Shown: positions 1-8,877, numbered from the stretch's first letter. The stretch is DNA of 64,000 nt from Anaerobacillus sp. CMMVII (GCF_025377685.1 NZ_JACEHK010000004.1:47191-111190), one strand, 5' to 3'. Program-made: numbers and translations. The notes: generated from the sequence alone by a model not told the origin.

Positions 1-13
1 AAAAGAGTGGCGA

Positions 14-46
14 GCGATAACTGAAAAAAGGGTTATCGTTTTTTTG
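14..46 (+). terminator. Rho-independent terminator
   Basis: Inverted repeat CGATAAC / GTTATCG (15-21 and 32-38) followed by a run of seven to eight T. It probably ends a gene lying left of the window. Confidence 0.6.
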
Positions 47-114
47 ATGAGGTAATAAGCTAGTAAATCAGGGACCTTGGTCTGCTAATTCGACAGGAGT
101 GCCAGAACTAAGCG

Positions 115-868
115 ACAGCGTCTAAAGAAAAACTTCGGACAGGAGATAGCTTGAACTAAGAGATCGAGTCCGAAGAGGAGTTAAGTTTGGACAGGAGAAG
201 GCTTGAACTAACAGATCGAGTCTGAAGAGGAGTTTAGTTCGGACAGGAGAAGACTTGATCTAAGAAATCGAGTCCGAAAAGGAGTTAAGTTCGGACAGGA
301 GAAGACTTGAACTAAGAGATCGAGTCCGAAGAGGAGCTAAGTTCGGACAGGAGAAGACTTGAACTAAGAAATCGAGTCCGAAGAGGAGTTAAGTTCGGAC
401 AGGAGAAGACTTGAACTAAGAGATCGAGTCTGAAGAGGAGCTAAGTTCGGACAGGAGAAGACTTGAACTAAGAGATCGAGTCTGAAGAGGAGTTAAGTTC
501 GGACAGGAGAAGACTTGAACTAAGAGATCGAGTCCGAAGAGGAGCTAAGTTTGGACAGGAGAAGGCTTAAACCAAGCAGTGGAGTCCGAAGAGGAGCTAA
601 GTTCGGACAGGAGAAGACTTGAACTAAGAGATCGAGTCCGAAGAGGAGCTAAGTTTGGACAGGAGAAGGCTTGAACTAAGAGATCGAGTCTGAAGAGGAG
701 CTAAGTTTGGACAGGAGAAGGCTTGAACTAAGCGGTCGAGTCCGAAGAGGAGCTAAGTTCGGACAGGAGAAGACTTGAACTAAGAAATCGAGTCCGAAGA
801 GGAGCTAAGTTCGGACAGGAGAAAGCTTAAACCAAGCGGTCGCGTCTGAATAGGAGCTAAGTTTGGAC
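115..868. repeat. Tandem array of a 52-bp unit, about 14 copies
   Basis: The unit recurs every 52 bases (for example GAAGACTTGAACTAAG at 301 and again at 353). Each unit carries a 7-bp inverted repeat, TTCGGAC ... GTCCGAA, and a conserved AGGAGAAGACTTGAACTAAG core. Copies differ by a few substitutions (AGAGATCGAG, AGAAATCGAG, AGCGGTCGAG), with the most degenerate copies at both ends (before 130 and after 820). No frame is open through it. Function is unknown. The repeated stem could form a chain of hairpins in RNA or DNA. Confidence 0.9.
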
Positions 869-1221
869 AAGACTTTAAAATCAAGGATTTCTCAAAAGCC
901 TCTAGCATTCTTTTCAAACTACTAAAATAGTAAAAACCTTGTTATAATTGATCATATTATCGAAAAATTAGAAGATATGTTTATAAACTGTTATAATTAA
1001 GTGAATTTAACCAAGCTATATCAATCTAAATGAAATTTGCGAATGTTTTTTACGTAACATCATTTAGAACTCAGTAGCGGAAATAAAAAATCATAGAAGC
1101 CTAATCTTTGAAATATTGTTGTTTTAGATTTGGGGACGTACTAAGAGGATGCTTGGTGACCTAAATAGAATAATTTGTACAAAAACAAGCTAATAGAAAT
1201 AGTAACGAGGGGAAACGACAG
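869..1221. other. Gene-free stretch between repeat array and sodium channel gene
   Basis: AT-rich and without an open frame of note. I see no convincing promoter, although TATAAT-like hexamers occur (for example near 940). The ribosome binding site GAGGGGAAACG precedes the ATG at 1222. Confidence 0.4.
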
Positions 1222-2040
1222 ATGGAATTAAAACATAATGAAGAATTGAAAAGTAAGAGTAATTTGAGAAATAATTTTAGACATCTAGTGGAGCATGTGT
1301 ATTTTCAACCAATTATTATCGCTATCATCCTATTAAACGGACTTATCATTATCTCAGAAACGTATTTTACTGGTAATAGCCTATTACTACTTTTAGATAA
1401 ATTAATCGTATGGATCTTTGTGTTAGAACTCATTGTAAAAATTGTTGGTCTCGGATTTAAAGGTTATTTTTCTGACAGATGGAACTTATTTGATTTTACT
1501 ATTGTAATAGCAAGCCTAGTCTTTTACTCAACACCATTCGTGAGCGTGTTGAGATTAATAAGAGTTCTGCGCCTGGTCAGAATGATCCCGGCAATTCCAG
1601 CTTTACGAAAAATCATCGATTCATTAATGAAATCCTTACCAGCTTTATCAGGTATTTTAGGGTTGTCGATTTTGATTTTTTCGATCTATGCGATCATTGG
1701 AACAACTTTTTTTAGTGAAGTCCTTCCAGACGAATTTTTCGGAAGTTTCCATGCTTCATTATTCACTTTGATGCAGGTTGTTACGTTCGAATCGTGGGCA
1801 AGTCAGGTAGCAAGGCCGATTATTCATGAGGTGCCGTGGGCTTGGACCTATTTTGTTTCCTTTATTATCATTGGGGCATTAGTGATTTTAAACCTAGTTG
1901 TTGCCGTGATCTTAAGCTATTTGGGTCAGGATGATGAAGCGAAACGAGAGGAACAAATGGGCAGGTTATTCAAAGAAAATCAAGAACTAAAGAGCGATCT
2001 AGAAGAAATAAAACAATTGCTTCTTGAAAGAAATAAATAG
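1222..2040 (+). CDS. Bacterial voltage-gated sodium channel (NaChBac/NaVBP type)
   Basis: A 272-residue single-repeat (six-helix) cation channel, the usual length of the family. S1-S3 span about residues 28-105. S4 has the voltage sensor RLIRVLRLVR with arginines at 111, 114, 117 and 120. S5 lies near 143-165, the pore at 176-200 and S6 at 207-232. The selectivity filter TFESWAS (188-194) differs by one residue from the TLESWAS of NaChBac, so Na+ selectivity is expected. The tail (240-272) is a charged coiled coil that would drive tetramerisation. In alkaliphilic Bacillus such channels support sodium re-entry for pH homeostasis, motility and chemotaxis. That role here is inferred. Single-gene unit with its own terminator. 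Confidence 0.93.
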   Translation: MELKHNEELKSKSNLRNNFRHLVEHVYFQPIIIAIILLNGLIIISETYFTGNSLLLLLDKLIVWIFVLELIVKIVGLGFKGYFSDRWNLFDFTIVIASLVFYSTPFVSVLRLIRVLRLVRMIPAIPALRKIIDSLMKSLPALSGILGLSILIFSIYAIIGTTFFSEVLPDEFFGSFHASLFTLMQVVTFESWASQVARPIIHEVPWAWTYFVSFIIIGALVILNLVVAVILSYLGQDDEAKREEQMGRLFKENQELKSDLEEIKQLLLERNK

Positions 2041-2045
2041 TTTAA

Positions 2046-2082
2046 AACAGGCGTTATCCTCGGATAGCGCCTGTTTTTATAT
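2046..2082. terminator. Bidirectional terminator between convergent genes
   Basis: ACAGGCGTTATCC / GGATAGCGCCTGT stem with a 2-nt loop. T-run on the plus strand and A-run on the other side, so it can serve both the channel gene and the convergent XRE/TPR gene. Confidence 0.75.
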
Positions 2083-2086
2083 TTAC

Positions 2087-3298
2087 TTAAACGATTTTCT
2101 CGTAAGTTCTTAAACTAAATGCTTTAAACGGTGTATCGGGAAGTGGTTTGAAATTGTTAGCAGCTGTTTGAATTGAGACTATAGCCTCTTTTTTATTACC
2201 CAACTCAAAGTAGCAAAGAGCCTTGAACGTATCAAGTACATAAAAAATTGATAAATCAAAAGGATGATGAACATCCGGAAGAACCACCTTATTTAGATGT
2301 AGAAGAGCCTCATCATAACGGCCTAAATAATAAAGAGCTTTTCCTTTTTCGAGAGTGTACCAAGGACTGTAAAACTCCATTGTTTCAGGGTGGGAAAGCA
2401 ATTCATCAAGTTCATTTAGAGCTTTGCTGTACTCGTGTTTTTCAGATATGAGATACATGATATTAATGAGCTTATAAAAATGAAGGGAAGACAAGTTGTC
2501 AGCAAATTCCCCGTAGAGCTTGAGTTTTTCTAAATAGCAAGCCTTTTTCTCTTCATTTCGGGACATCATGGCATGCGCTGCAGCAAGTCGATATAATTCA
2601 TCGATCCGATAAAAAATCTTTTTTTCTTTTGAAAAGTCGAGTGCACTTTCCATGATCTGTGTCGCTGATTCTGAATCGCCAACTGCGTAGTATAAAACTG
2701 CTTCGTGATAATCAAGGTCAAGCCTTGTCAAAGGGTCGATATAGGCATGATTTGCTTCGATAACTTTTCGTTCATCTAAGAAAATCTCTAGTGATTGTGA
2801 GTAATCATGCACGATGAATTTGTTAAATGCACGGAAAATAGCGATGGAAGATCGATTTGCTGAAATATTCATTTGATCAAACATTTTCGCAGCACGTTCA
2901 GAAATCTCCTGCCAGCCTTGAATTTTTTCGTGGGAAAGGGAGTAGCTATAAATCTCTAGTAAGCGAGCTGCTTCATATCCCTGTGATAGGTTTTCGGCAA
3001 AAGGTTCAATTAACGCAATTAGTTGTTGATGTTTATCGGTTCCTTTTTCAATTGGAGTATTATATAATTTCTCAGCAGTTTCTAAAACTCCTCGAAGTTC
3101 CTCTGAACTAACAACCTCTAATAAATCAGAAACTTCAACTTGAAGACGTTCTGCGATATATGTCAGGCTTTCCATAGATGGGTTAGCCTTGTTGTTTTCA
3201 ATTAAGCTAAGCATGCCTTTGGTTAGTTCTTTGCCAGCTAATGCTTCTAGTGTCATTTTCTTTTGTTTTCTTATTTTTTTAATTCGTTCACCTAGCAT
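2087..3298 (-). CDS. XRE-family transcriptional regulator with TPR-like repeats
   Basis: About 403 residues. The N-terminal helix-turn-helix (residues about 3-60, GERIKKIRKQKKMTLEALAG ... GMLSLIENNKANPS) is followed by some 340 residues of helical TPR-like repeats, the layout of RRNPP regulators (PlcR/NprR/Rgg group). The ATG at 3298 is chosen because a GAGGAGG ribosome binding site lies 12 nt upstream. The longer TTG start would lie inside that site. It is divergent from an MFS transporter, and two identical-design palindromes lie between them, so it probably controls the pump and itself. No partner peptide gene was seen next to it, so whether it senses a peptide or something else is open. 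Confidence 0.8.
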   Translation of the reverse strand: MLGERIKKIRKQKKMTLEALAGKELTKGMLSLIENNKANPSMESLTYIAERLQVEVSDLLEVVSSEELRGVLETAEKLYNTPIEKGTDKHQQLIALIEPFAENLSQGYEAARLLEIYSYSLSHEKIQGWQEISERAAKMFDQMNISANRSSIAIFRAFNKFIVHDYSQSLEIFLDERKVIEANHAYIDPLTRLDLDYHEAVLYYAVGDSESATQIMESALDFSKEKKIFYRIDELYRLAAAHAMMSRNEEKKACYLEKLKLYGEFADNLSSLHFYKLINIMYLISEKHEYSKALNELDELLSHPETMEFYSPWYTLEKGKALYYLGRYDEALLHLNKVVLPDVHHPFDLSIFYVLDTFKALCYFELGNKKEAIVSIQTAANNFKPLPDTPFKAFSLRTYEKIV

Positions 3299-3328
3299 TT
3301 TATTGAAAAACCTCCTCAAAGCCTAGTT

Positions 3329-3345
3329 GTTTAATTATATTAAAC
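3329..3345. promoter_or_regulatory. Palindromic operator candidate 1 (XRE side)
   Basis: GTTTAATTATATTAAAC is a perfect 7-bp inverted repeat with a 3-bp centre, just upstream of the regulator's ribosome binding site. Confidence 0.6.
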
Positions 3346-3382
3346 TTTTGCTTGAAAAGAAAGTAGGAGCATGATATGATTT

Positions 3383-3399
3383 GTTTAATTAAATTAAAC
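3383..3399. promoter_or_regulatory. Palindromic operator candidate 2 (MFS side)
   Basis: GTTTAATTAAATTAAAC has the same half-sites as the copy at 3329. The centres are 54 bp apart, about five helical turns, so both sites face the same side of DNA. It ends a few bases before the transporter's ribosome binding site. Confidence 0.6.
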
Positions 3400-3418
3400 T
3401 TTTAAAAGAGGTGCTATC

Positions 3419-4717
3419 ATGGACGATCAGTTGAAGATTAAAAAAGCGACGTATCACCTGTATACATTTATGATGAGTAAACTTATTTCTACGTTTGGAG
3501 CACAGGTTTATACATTTGCGATTAGTTTTTATATTTTACAATTGACTGGATCTGCAACAAGTTTTGCAATGAACCTTATTTGTAGCATTTTACCCCGTAC
3601 ACTTATGGCTCCTTTTGCTGGGGCAATCATCGATCGCTATTCGAAAAAAGCAATTGTGATCCTAGCGCAAATTGCAACTACGCTTACAATTGCAGGCCTG
3701 CTGGTCTATACGTTCACCTCCGGTCTTTCATTAGCGGCGATTTATGTCACTACGAGTATCCTGTCACTAACATCGACGTTTTCTGGAATAGCGTTCACAT
3801 CTTCGATTACAGGACTTATTGATAAAGATCGAATTCAAAAAGCGATGTCATTAAACCAAATGTCGATTTCCTTTGCTGCGATCGGTAGTCCTGCAATTGG
3901 AGGCCTTTTATATGGTGCGGTTTCGATGCCGGTATTTCTAGTCATTTATATGACTGCATCTAGCTTTGCCGTTTTACTCGAGTCAACGATGAACTTCAAA
4001 CTTTTTGCAAAACAAAAAGAAGTTGTTGAAGGGGAACGAAAGGAAACAATCATGGAAAGCATCAAACTTGGAATTAGTTACTTGAGATTGCAACCAATTA
4101 TTTTGATCATGCTCTGGATTGGTTTAATGGTGAACTTTTTATTTGGGGCGTTTGAGGTAGGCTATTCCTATATCTTAATCGAAAAGTTAAAAATGCAATC
4201 ACAACATTTTGGTTTTACGCAAGGGGCATTTTCTGTAGGCATGTTGTTGATGTCGATTTATTTCTCAGTAAGAAAAGAAGTCAAATTTCCATTATTAGTT
4301 TCAAAGCGTGGGATTATTGGGATTGGGATTATCATGGCGGCTGTAGCGATACCACTAATAAATTCAATGTCTTATAATCTCGTTTTTGTTTTTTATTTGG
4401 TGCTTATGTTTTGTTTCGGAGCCATGATAATTGTCATAAATACTCCGTTACAAGTAATGCTACAAAAGAGTATTGATGATGAATATAAGGGTCGTGTATT
4501 TTCAATCATCGAAACGATGTCAATGGCGCTCATTCCACTAGGGATGGTATTATACGGAATTTTATACGACATTTTCCCAGGGCAATGGATCTTATTGTTC
4601 TCTGCAGGCCTACTAATAAGTGTTGTCCTTGTCTTAGCCAGACCAGCAGTGCTTCGCAAGGTTCATCCAGAACTCGCTAAAGGTACCGTAAGAGAAGAAG
4701 TACGGGTTGGTGTCTGA
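3419..4717 (+). CDS. MFS transporter, drug-efflux-like
   Basis: A 432-residue polytopic membrane protein with about 12 predicted helices and a central charged loop near residues 195-215 (KQKEVVEGERKET). After helix 2 it has the MFS loop signature GAIIDRYSKK (about 76-85). Length and pattern fit the MFS permeases related to macrolide or multidrug efflux pumps; the substrate is unknown. The start ATG has an AAAAGAGGTG site. It is divergent from the XRE/TPR regulator with palindromes in between, so induction by a ligand of that regulator is likely. The last residues and the stop codon run into a copy of the GGTGTC...GGACAAATT repeat. Confidence 0.82.
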   Translation: MDDQLKIKKATYHLYTFMMSKLISTFGAQVYTFAISFYILQLTGSATSFAMNLICSILPRTLMAPFAGAIIDRYSKKAIVILAQIATTLTIAGLLVYTFTSGLSLAAIYVTTSILSLTSTFSGIAFTSSITGLIDKDRIQKAMSLNQMSISFAAIGSPAIGGLLYGAVSMPVFLVIYMTASSFAVLLESTMNFKLFAKQKEVVEGERKETIMESIKLGISYLRLQPIILIMLWIGLMVNFLFGAFEVGYSYILIEKLKMQSQHFGFTQGAFSVGMLLMSIYFSVRKEVKFPLLVSKRGIIGIGIIMAAVAIPLINSMSYNLVFVFYLVLMFCFGAMIIVINTPLQVMLQKSIDDEYKGRVFSIIETMSMALIPLGMVLYGILYDIFPGQWILLFSAGLLISVVLVLARPAVLRKVHPELAKGTVREEVRVGV

Positions 4718-4764
4718 CCACCGCAAATGGACAAATTCTTCAAAAAGTCCACCTGAAATGAACA
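4709..4764. repeat. GGTGTC/GGACAAATT repeat, copy 1
   Basis: GGTGTCTGACCACC followed by ATGGACAAATTCTTCAAAAAGTCCA. This copy supplies the end of the MFS reading frame. Confidence 0.7.
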
Positions 4765-4982
4765 AAAAATGTCGTAAAGAAGCAGCAGGCTCTCAGGGGG
4801 AGGCTGTTGCTTCTATATGAAATAGATTTTAAGTCTTAAGTATATATTTAGTTAGTGTGATGTTTAAACCGTAATTAGTACTCTTAGCAAATAAATATGT
4901 GCAAATATAAATAAATATTTACATTCTAACGATATGTTATACTAAGTAAATAGTTTTGCATCTGGAAGGGGTTAAATATCTC

Positions 4983-5174
4983 TTGAAATATATGAAGTCA
5001 CAAATGAAGCAACTGGTTAAAGACAATCAAGAATTACAAAACGTTTAAAGAGCTAGTAGAAGAGCACGACCTTGAGAAAAGTTTGCCCTTAAGGCTTTAT
5101 ATCATTCCGAGGTTGCGGATGGTGGAAGATATCAAACAGCATACAAAGCATTAGACTTGCCTAATAAAAGGTAG
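4983..5174 (+). pseudogene. Small unknown protein, frameshifted (about 63 residues)
   Basis: Reading across frames gives LKYMKSQMKQLVKDNQELQN, then KELVEEHDLEK, then ALKALYHSEVADGGRYQTAY and KALDLPNKR with a TAG stop. Two single-base shifts near 5043 and 5085 separate the pieces. An AAGGGG site (4966) precedes a TTG at 4983, and a terminator overlaps the 3' end. No family recognised. It is soluble and charged. Confidence 0.35.
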
Positions 5175-5183
5175 GTCTTTTTT
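5149..5183 (+). terminator. Terminator overlapping the end of the small frameshifted gene
   Basis: AGACTTGCCT / AGGTAGGTCT stem (with G-U pairs) followed by TTTTTT. Confidence 0.6.
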
Positions 5184-5505
5184 GTTGTATCGTTTAATAA
5201 AAAGCACAACAATAAGATGGAATTTTATGTTAATATTTTAAGTGAAGATTTGTTAATGATTTTTTCTAATTAATGAATTTCATAATCATTATTTTCGTAA
5301 TTTAGTTCTATATGCAGTTGTGTAAAAACCGCTCGCTACTACATATAGATTGATATTGCTGGATTAAGTAATTATGAAATTCCATTTATTATCTTTTGAA
5401 AAAACTGTTATCATCAGGAATTTAGCTTTTTTAAACCAATCAAGAGGGGCAGTATTTTTACCAAGTGAAAATAGTAAATCTATCCTTAAAAAATTTTTTA
5501 GGGTG
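5184..5505. other. Gene-free AT-rich stretch
   Basis: No supported gene. An open frame from 5374 leads into the membrane protein below but lacks a ribosome binding site, and its extra N-terminal residues look non-genic. Confidence 0.35.
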
Positions 5506-5700
5506 ATGACCTTGGAAAAGAAGATAATGTATATGATTCCTGGAGGTTTGTTAGTTGGCTTTGGCGTTGGTCTAGCATATGGCGATCCTGGACTGGGATT
5601 ATTTATCGGGCTAGGATCAGGTTTTATTTTCATCGCGATTCACTCACTAATACTAAGCAATATAAGAAGAAATGAAAAAGACCATCATACAACCGAGTGA
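5506..5700 (+). CDS. Small membrane protein of unknown function
   Basis: 64 residues with two hydrophobic helices (about 9-31 and 33-52) joined by a glycine-rich turn (AYGDPGLGLFIG), then a basic and acidic tail RRNEKDHHTTE. The start could be the ATG at 5506 or the TTG at 5512, which is better spaced from AGGG at 5500. No recognised family. Monocistronic, followed by a strong terminator. Confidence 0.6.
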   Translation: MTLEKKIMYMIPGGLLVGFGVGLAYGDPGLGLFIGLGSGFIFIAIHSLILSNIRRNEKDHHTTE

Positions 5701-5706
5701 AATGTG

Positions 5707-5750
5707 TAAAATCGACAAGTGATCGCGGGCACTTGTCGATTTTTTTTTTG
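5707..5750. terminator. Strong Rho-independent terminator
   Basis: AAATCGACAAGTG / CACTTGTCGATTT stem with a T9 tail. It separates the small membrane protein from the convergent acetyltransferase. Confidence 0.85.
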
Positions 5751-5757
5751 AAGCAAA

Positions 5758-6306
5758 TTAGTTTAAATCATTCTTTTGTAAAAGAAGATCGCTTATATTT
5801 TCCCATCCATACGCACATTCTTTCAATTCTTTCCCTGCAATTGTTGTGTTCTTTTCGTACACTTCTTTGCCGTTGAGATATTCAAAAAAGGCACAAGACG
5901 GGTGGTTCTCGAAGGTCCACAAGGCTACCTTTGAATGGTGAAGTGAAGCTAAATGTTCCATAACAGACTCAAATAGCTTCTTTCCAAAACCATGACCCTG
6001 AGCTTCAGGGTGTACATAGATTCCGTAAATTTCTGCTGTATATCCAATTCTTAAACGGGGATCCCTCATGGTTCCACCTAAGGCAAAACCAACAATTTCC
6101 CCTTGATTATCTAACGCAACAAAATTCATTGATCCTCCCTTGATAGAATTGGGGAGATCCTTTTGCCAACGTTTTTCTCGATCTTGATATGTAAATTTAT
6201 CTAAAATATTTGAGGGTAAAATGGCTTGATAGGCTGTATGCATGCAATCCACATGAACCTGCGAAATACCTTTCCAGTCATCAGCAGTTGCTTGTCTAAT
6301 CATCAT
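5758..6306 (-). CDS. GNAT family N-acetyltransferase
   Basis: About 182 residues. The acetyl-CoA binding motif A is clear (IYGIYVHPEAQGHGFGKKLF, about residues 95-114), with the R/Q-x-x-G-x-G/A loop as QGHGFG, and the conserved C-terminal strand region (VALWTFENHPSCAFFEYLN). The start is set at the first ATG of an ATGATG pair at 6306, preceded by AGGAAAGGAAAG. An upstream in-frame start would add 17 basic residues without a binding site. The substrate is unknown. Confidence 0.85.
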   Translation of the reverse strand: MMIRQATADDWKGISQVHVDCMHTAYQAILPSNILDKFTYQDREKRWQKDLPNSIKGGSMNFVALDNQGEIVGFALGGTMRDPRLRIGYTAEIYGIYVHPEAQGHGFGKKLFESVMEHLASLHHSKVALWTFENHPSCAFFEYLNGKEVYEKNTTIAGKELKECAYGWENISDLLLQKNDLN

Positions 6307-6369
6307 GTTTACTTTCCTTTCCTGTATCCTTATTATGTATTTCCTTAATTCTATCACACTTTAAAACAA

Positions 6370-6424
6370 GGTGTCAGGCACCGCAAATGGACAAATTCTT
6401 CAAAAAGTCCATCTGAAGTGGACG
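6370..6424. repeat. GGTGTC/GGACAAATT repeat, copy 2
   Basis: GGTGTCAGGCACCGC then ATGGACAAATTCTTCAAAAAGTCCA. Nearly identical to copy 1 over 40 bases, and it lies upstream of the DUF4003 gene. Confidence 0.75.
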
Positions 6425-6539
6425 TTTAATTGGTCAAACGCTTGCTTAATTGGTGTTTAGATAGATTATTCTTAGGTTAACTGAAACTTCTGAATGGACC
6501 AATCGTATATAGAAGCAAATAGAATTTGAAGGGTGAGAG

Positions 6540-7541
6540 ATGATGGAAAGAGGTCTTGATCAAATTGTTAATGACTATACGGAAATCTATAGCCAACTTA
6601 AGAAAAAGCTAAAGTGGAGTGTATCGGATGCTCGTTCGTTAATGCTAGTTTCGTCGCTTTATATAATGAAGGGAAAGCCTTTTGAAATGGAACGGTTTCA
6701 AAATGTAAGTGAATATATTAAGAAGAATGTAGGATTATTTTCGACACTGAAATCATCGCAACGTTTTACCACAGCAGCAATGCTTGATATCCGGTGTAGT
6801 AATCCAAACGATAAATTTCATGAGTATCTTGATCTTTATGGGCAACTAGTAAAAGGTGGCTTTCGAAGAGGGCCGTTTACCTACATTGCATCGTTAAGTC
6901 TTCTTAACAACGATACATCAACTGAAAATCCAGAATATCTTATTGAACGTGCCATGGCGGTCTATAAAGCTATGAAAAAAGAGCATTTCTTTTTGACAGG
7001 TGATAGTGATTATCCACTAGCAATTCTCTTAGCCCAATTGGAGGAGCCAATTGAAGAGTTGATGGAAAGAATTGCTTACTTTTATCAAGAGCTAAATAAA
7101 AATAGCCTGCGAAAAGGAAACGATTTGCAATTTTTAAGCCATATACTTTCCTTGCAAAAAGAAGTAGAACCCGATTTCCTTATTGAAAGAACGACTAGTT
7201 TATTAGATGAATTCAAGCAGGCAGGACGACGAATAAAAACAGTGTATTATCCTGTCATTGGTTTACTTGCTTTATTGGAAACTAGCTCTAATAATGAAGT
7301 AAAAGATATTATGGACTTGTACCATCGCTTAAATTCCGAGAAATTATTCAAGCGGCATAAAGATATGAATTTTATTCTCTCTGTAAATTTCATCGTAAAA
7401 GATAAATTAGATGATGCTAGTCTAATTAGTACAGGAATTCAAACAACCATTGAGTCAATCATTCAAGCTCAACAAGCTGCAATGATAGCAGCTATGGCAG
7501 GAGGAGCAGCCGCAGCTAGTGCAAATAGTGGCAGTTCTTGA
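6540..7541 (+). CDS. DUF4003 family protein
   Basis: 333 residues, all-helical and soluble. The N-terminal part (YTEIYSQLKKKLKWSVSDAR ... LMLVSSLYIM) and the alanine-rich tail (AQQAAMIAAMAGGAAAASAN) match what I remember of the DUF4003 proteins common in Bacillus. No catalytic motif is visible and no function is known for the family. GGGTGAGAG lies directly before the ATGATG start. Monocistronic. Confidence 0.72.
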   Translation: MMERGLDQIVNDYTEIYSQLKKKLKWSVSDARSLMLVSSLYIMKGKPFEMERFQNVSEYIKKNVGLFSTLKSSQRFTTAAMLDIRCSNPNDKFHEYLDLYGQLVKGGFRRGPFTYIASLSLLNNDTSTENPEYLIERAMAVYKAMKKEHFFLTGDSDYPLAILLAQLEEPIEELMERIAYFYQELNKNSLRKGNDLQFLSHILSLQKEVEPDFLIERTTSLLDEFKQAGRRIKTVYYPVIGLLALLETSSNNEVKDIMDLYHRLNSEKLFKRHKDMNFILSVNFIVKDKLDDASLISTGIQTTIESIIQAQQAAMIAAMAGGAAAASANSGSS

Positions 7542-7552
7542 TTTTCTGGAAA

Positions 7553-7585
7553 CTGTGTCAGGCACCGTTAATAGACAAATTGCTA
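7553..7585. repeat. GGTGTC/GGACAAATT repeat, copy 3 (short)
   Basis: GTGTCAGGCACCGTTAATAGACAAATTGC; only the left part of the element is present. Confidence 0.55.
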
Positions 7586-7630
7586 AGATTTCACTAGTAG
7601 GGTGATGAAGTTTTCGAAATAAATAAAGGG

Positions 7631-7672
7631 TAACCTTGCATTTTTGTGCATTAATTGCAAGGTGTTATCTAT
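7631..7672 (+). promoter_or_regulatory. Stem-loop in the leader of the AraC-type gene
   Basis: AACCTTGCA / TGCAAGGTGTT arms around a 15-nt loop, 39 bases before the start codon. There is no T-run, so it is not an obvious terminator. It may act in RNA or be a regulator site. Confidence 0.35.
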
Positions 7673-7710
7673 AAGTCTCTGATATATTGCAATTAGAAGG
7701 GATGTTTTAC

Positions 7711-8604
7711 ATGGATTGGCTTAAACGAATGAATGGTGCAATTAACTATATTGAAGATAATCTAACAGGTTCTATTGACTATAATGAAGCCGCAAAGATT
7801 GCATATTGTTCAAAATACCACTTTCAGCGGATGTTTTCATATATTACAGATGTTCCTCTATCTGAATATATCAGACGAAGAAGACTAACACTTGCAGCAT
7901 TTGATTTGCAGGATAGTGATTTGAAAGTTATTGAGATTGCTCTTAAATATGGTTATGAATCACCGGAAGCATTCACACGTGCATTTCAAAAACTACATGG
8001 GGTAACTCCATCACGAGCACGCCATGTAGGATCAAAGCTGAAAGCCTATCCACGCATGTCCTTTCATATTTCAATTAAGGGAGATGTAGAAATGAACTAT
8101 AGGATTGAACAAACAAATGATTTGGAAATTTTCGGTAAAGATATTGTCTTAAAACCCGATGATAGCCCATTTATCATTCTACCGCAATTTGGAGATGAGA
8201 TCTGGGAAAATGGAACTCATGATAGAATAAATGACATTGCTGGAAATATACGTGGTACCTCGCTTTACGGTGTTCACTTTGATTTTAAAGATGACGGATC
8301 ACGACGGTACATGTTTGGCTGGAATAAGCCAGACAGAGAAATACCAGATGAGTTTATTAGTCTCATGATACCAAAAACAACCTGGGCAGTATTTGAAGGT
8401 AGAGGTAGCATGCCTGATGGATTAGCCATTCAGGATATATGGAAGCGAATTTATTCAGAATGGTTTCCTACATCTGGTTACGAACAAACGGTAGGACCTT
8501 GTATCGAAAAATATTACTGGGCGGATAGAAATCAGGAAGATTATATTTGTGAAGTGTGGATACCTGTTGTCAAAAAAACAGATCTTTTATCTAGTATCAT
8601 TTAA
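7711..8604 (+). CDS. AraC family regulator with GyrI-like effector domain
   Basis: 297 residues. Two helix-turn-helix motifs form the AraC/XylS DNA-binding domain (about 1-105; AAKIAYCSKYHFQRMFSYIT and IEIALKYGYESPEAFTRAFQ). The C-terminal half (about 125-297) is a GyrI-like small-molecule-binding (SOUL/BmrR-like) domain, with typical strands such as WAVFEGRGSMPDGLAIQDIW and the final CEVWIPV. This is the Rob/SoxS-like layout of multidrug sensors. The ATG at 7711 is preferred for its AGAAGGGATG site. No neighbouring target gene is obvious. Confidence 0.87.
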   Translation: MDWLKRMNGAINYIEDNLTGSIDYNEAAKIAYCSKYHFQRMFSYITDVPLSEYIRRRRLTLAAFDLQDSDLKVIEIALKYGYESPEAFTRAFQKLHGVTPSRARHVGSKLKAYPRMSFHISIKGDVEMNYRIEQTNDLEIFGKDIVLKPDDSPFIILPQFGDEIWENGTHDRINDIAGNIRGTSLYGVHFDFKDDGSRRYMFGWNKPDREIPDEFISLMIPKTTWAVFEGRGSMPDGLAIQDIWKRIYSEWFPTSGYEQTVGPCIEKYYWADRNQEDYICEVWIPVVKKTDLLSSII

Positions 8605-8692
8605 TTCCAGCACCAATAAATCAAATAAAATAAGCAAAATGGATTTGTACAAAGTGAGAATTATATATTTAGACGATTTGTCCTTAGTTCTA

Positions 8693-8742
8693 AAAGCAGT
8701 CCTTTAATGAGAACTGATTACTAAAGGGCTGCTTATTCTTTT
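8693..8742 (+). terminator. Putative terminator after the AraC-type gene
   Basis: AAGCAGTCCTTTA / TAAAGGGCTGCTT stem with a 16-nt loop and a weak T-rich tail. Confidence 0.45.
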
Positions 8743-8844
8743 GGATTATAAAAAACTTTGGTCTTCGGGAAGTGGCAACCTTCCATATTATTTTTACACT
8801 AGCTTTTTTAGGGCATGATGGACAGTGCTTCCTTTTTTGCAAGC

Positions 8845-8877
8845 ACAAAAAGCGACTGCTCTTTTCGAGCAATCGCA
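8845..8877 (-). terminator. Terminator of the coat-like gene
   Basis: Read on the minus strand, GCGATTGCTC / GAGCAGTCGC with a short loop is followed by TTTTTGTG. Confidence 0.65.

Noticed and set aside
115..868. Tandem array considered as a CRISPR
   Set aside because: There are no variable spacers; the whole 52-bp unit repeats and no cas genes are nearby.
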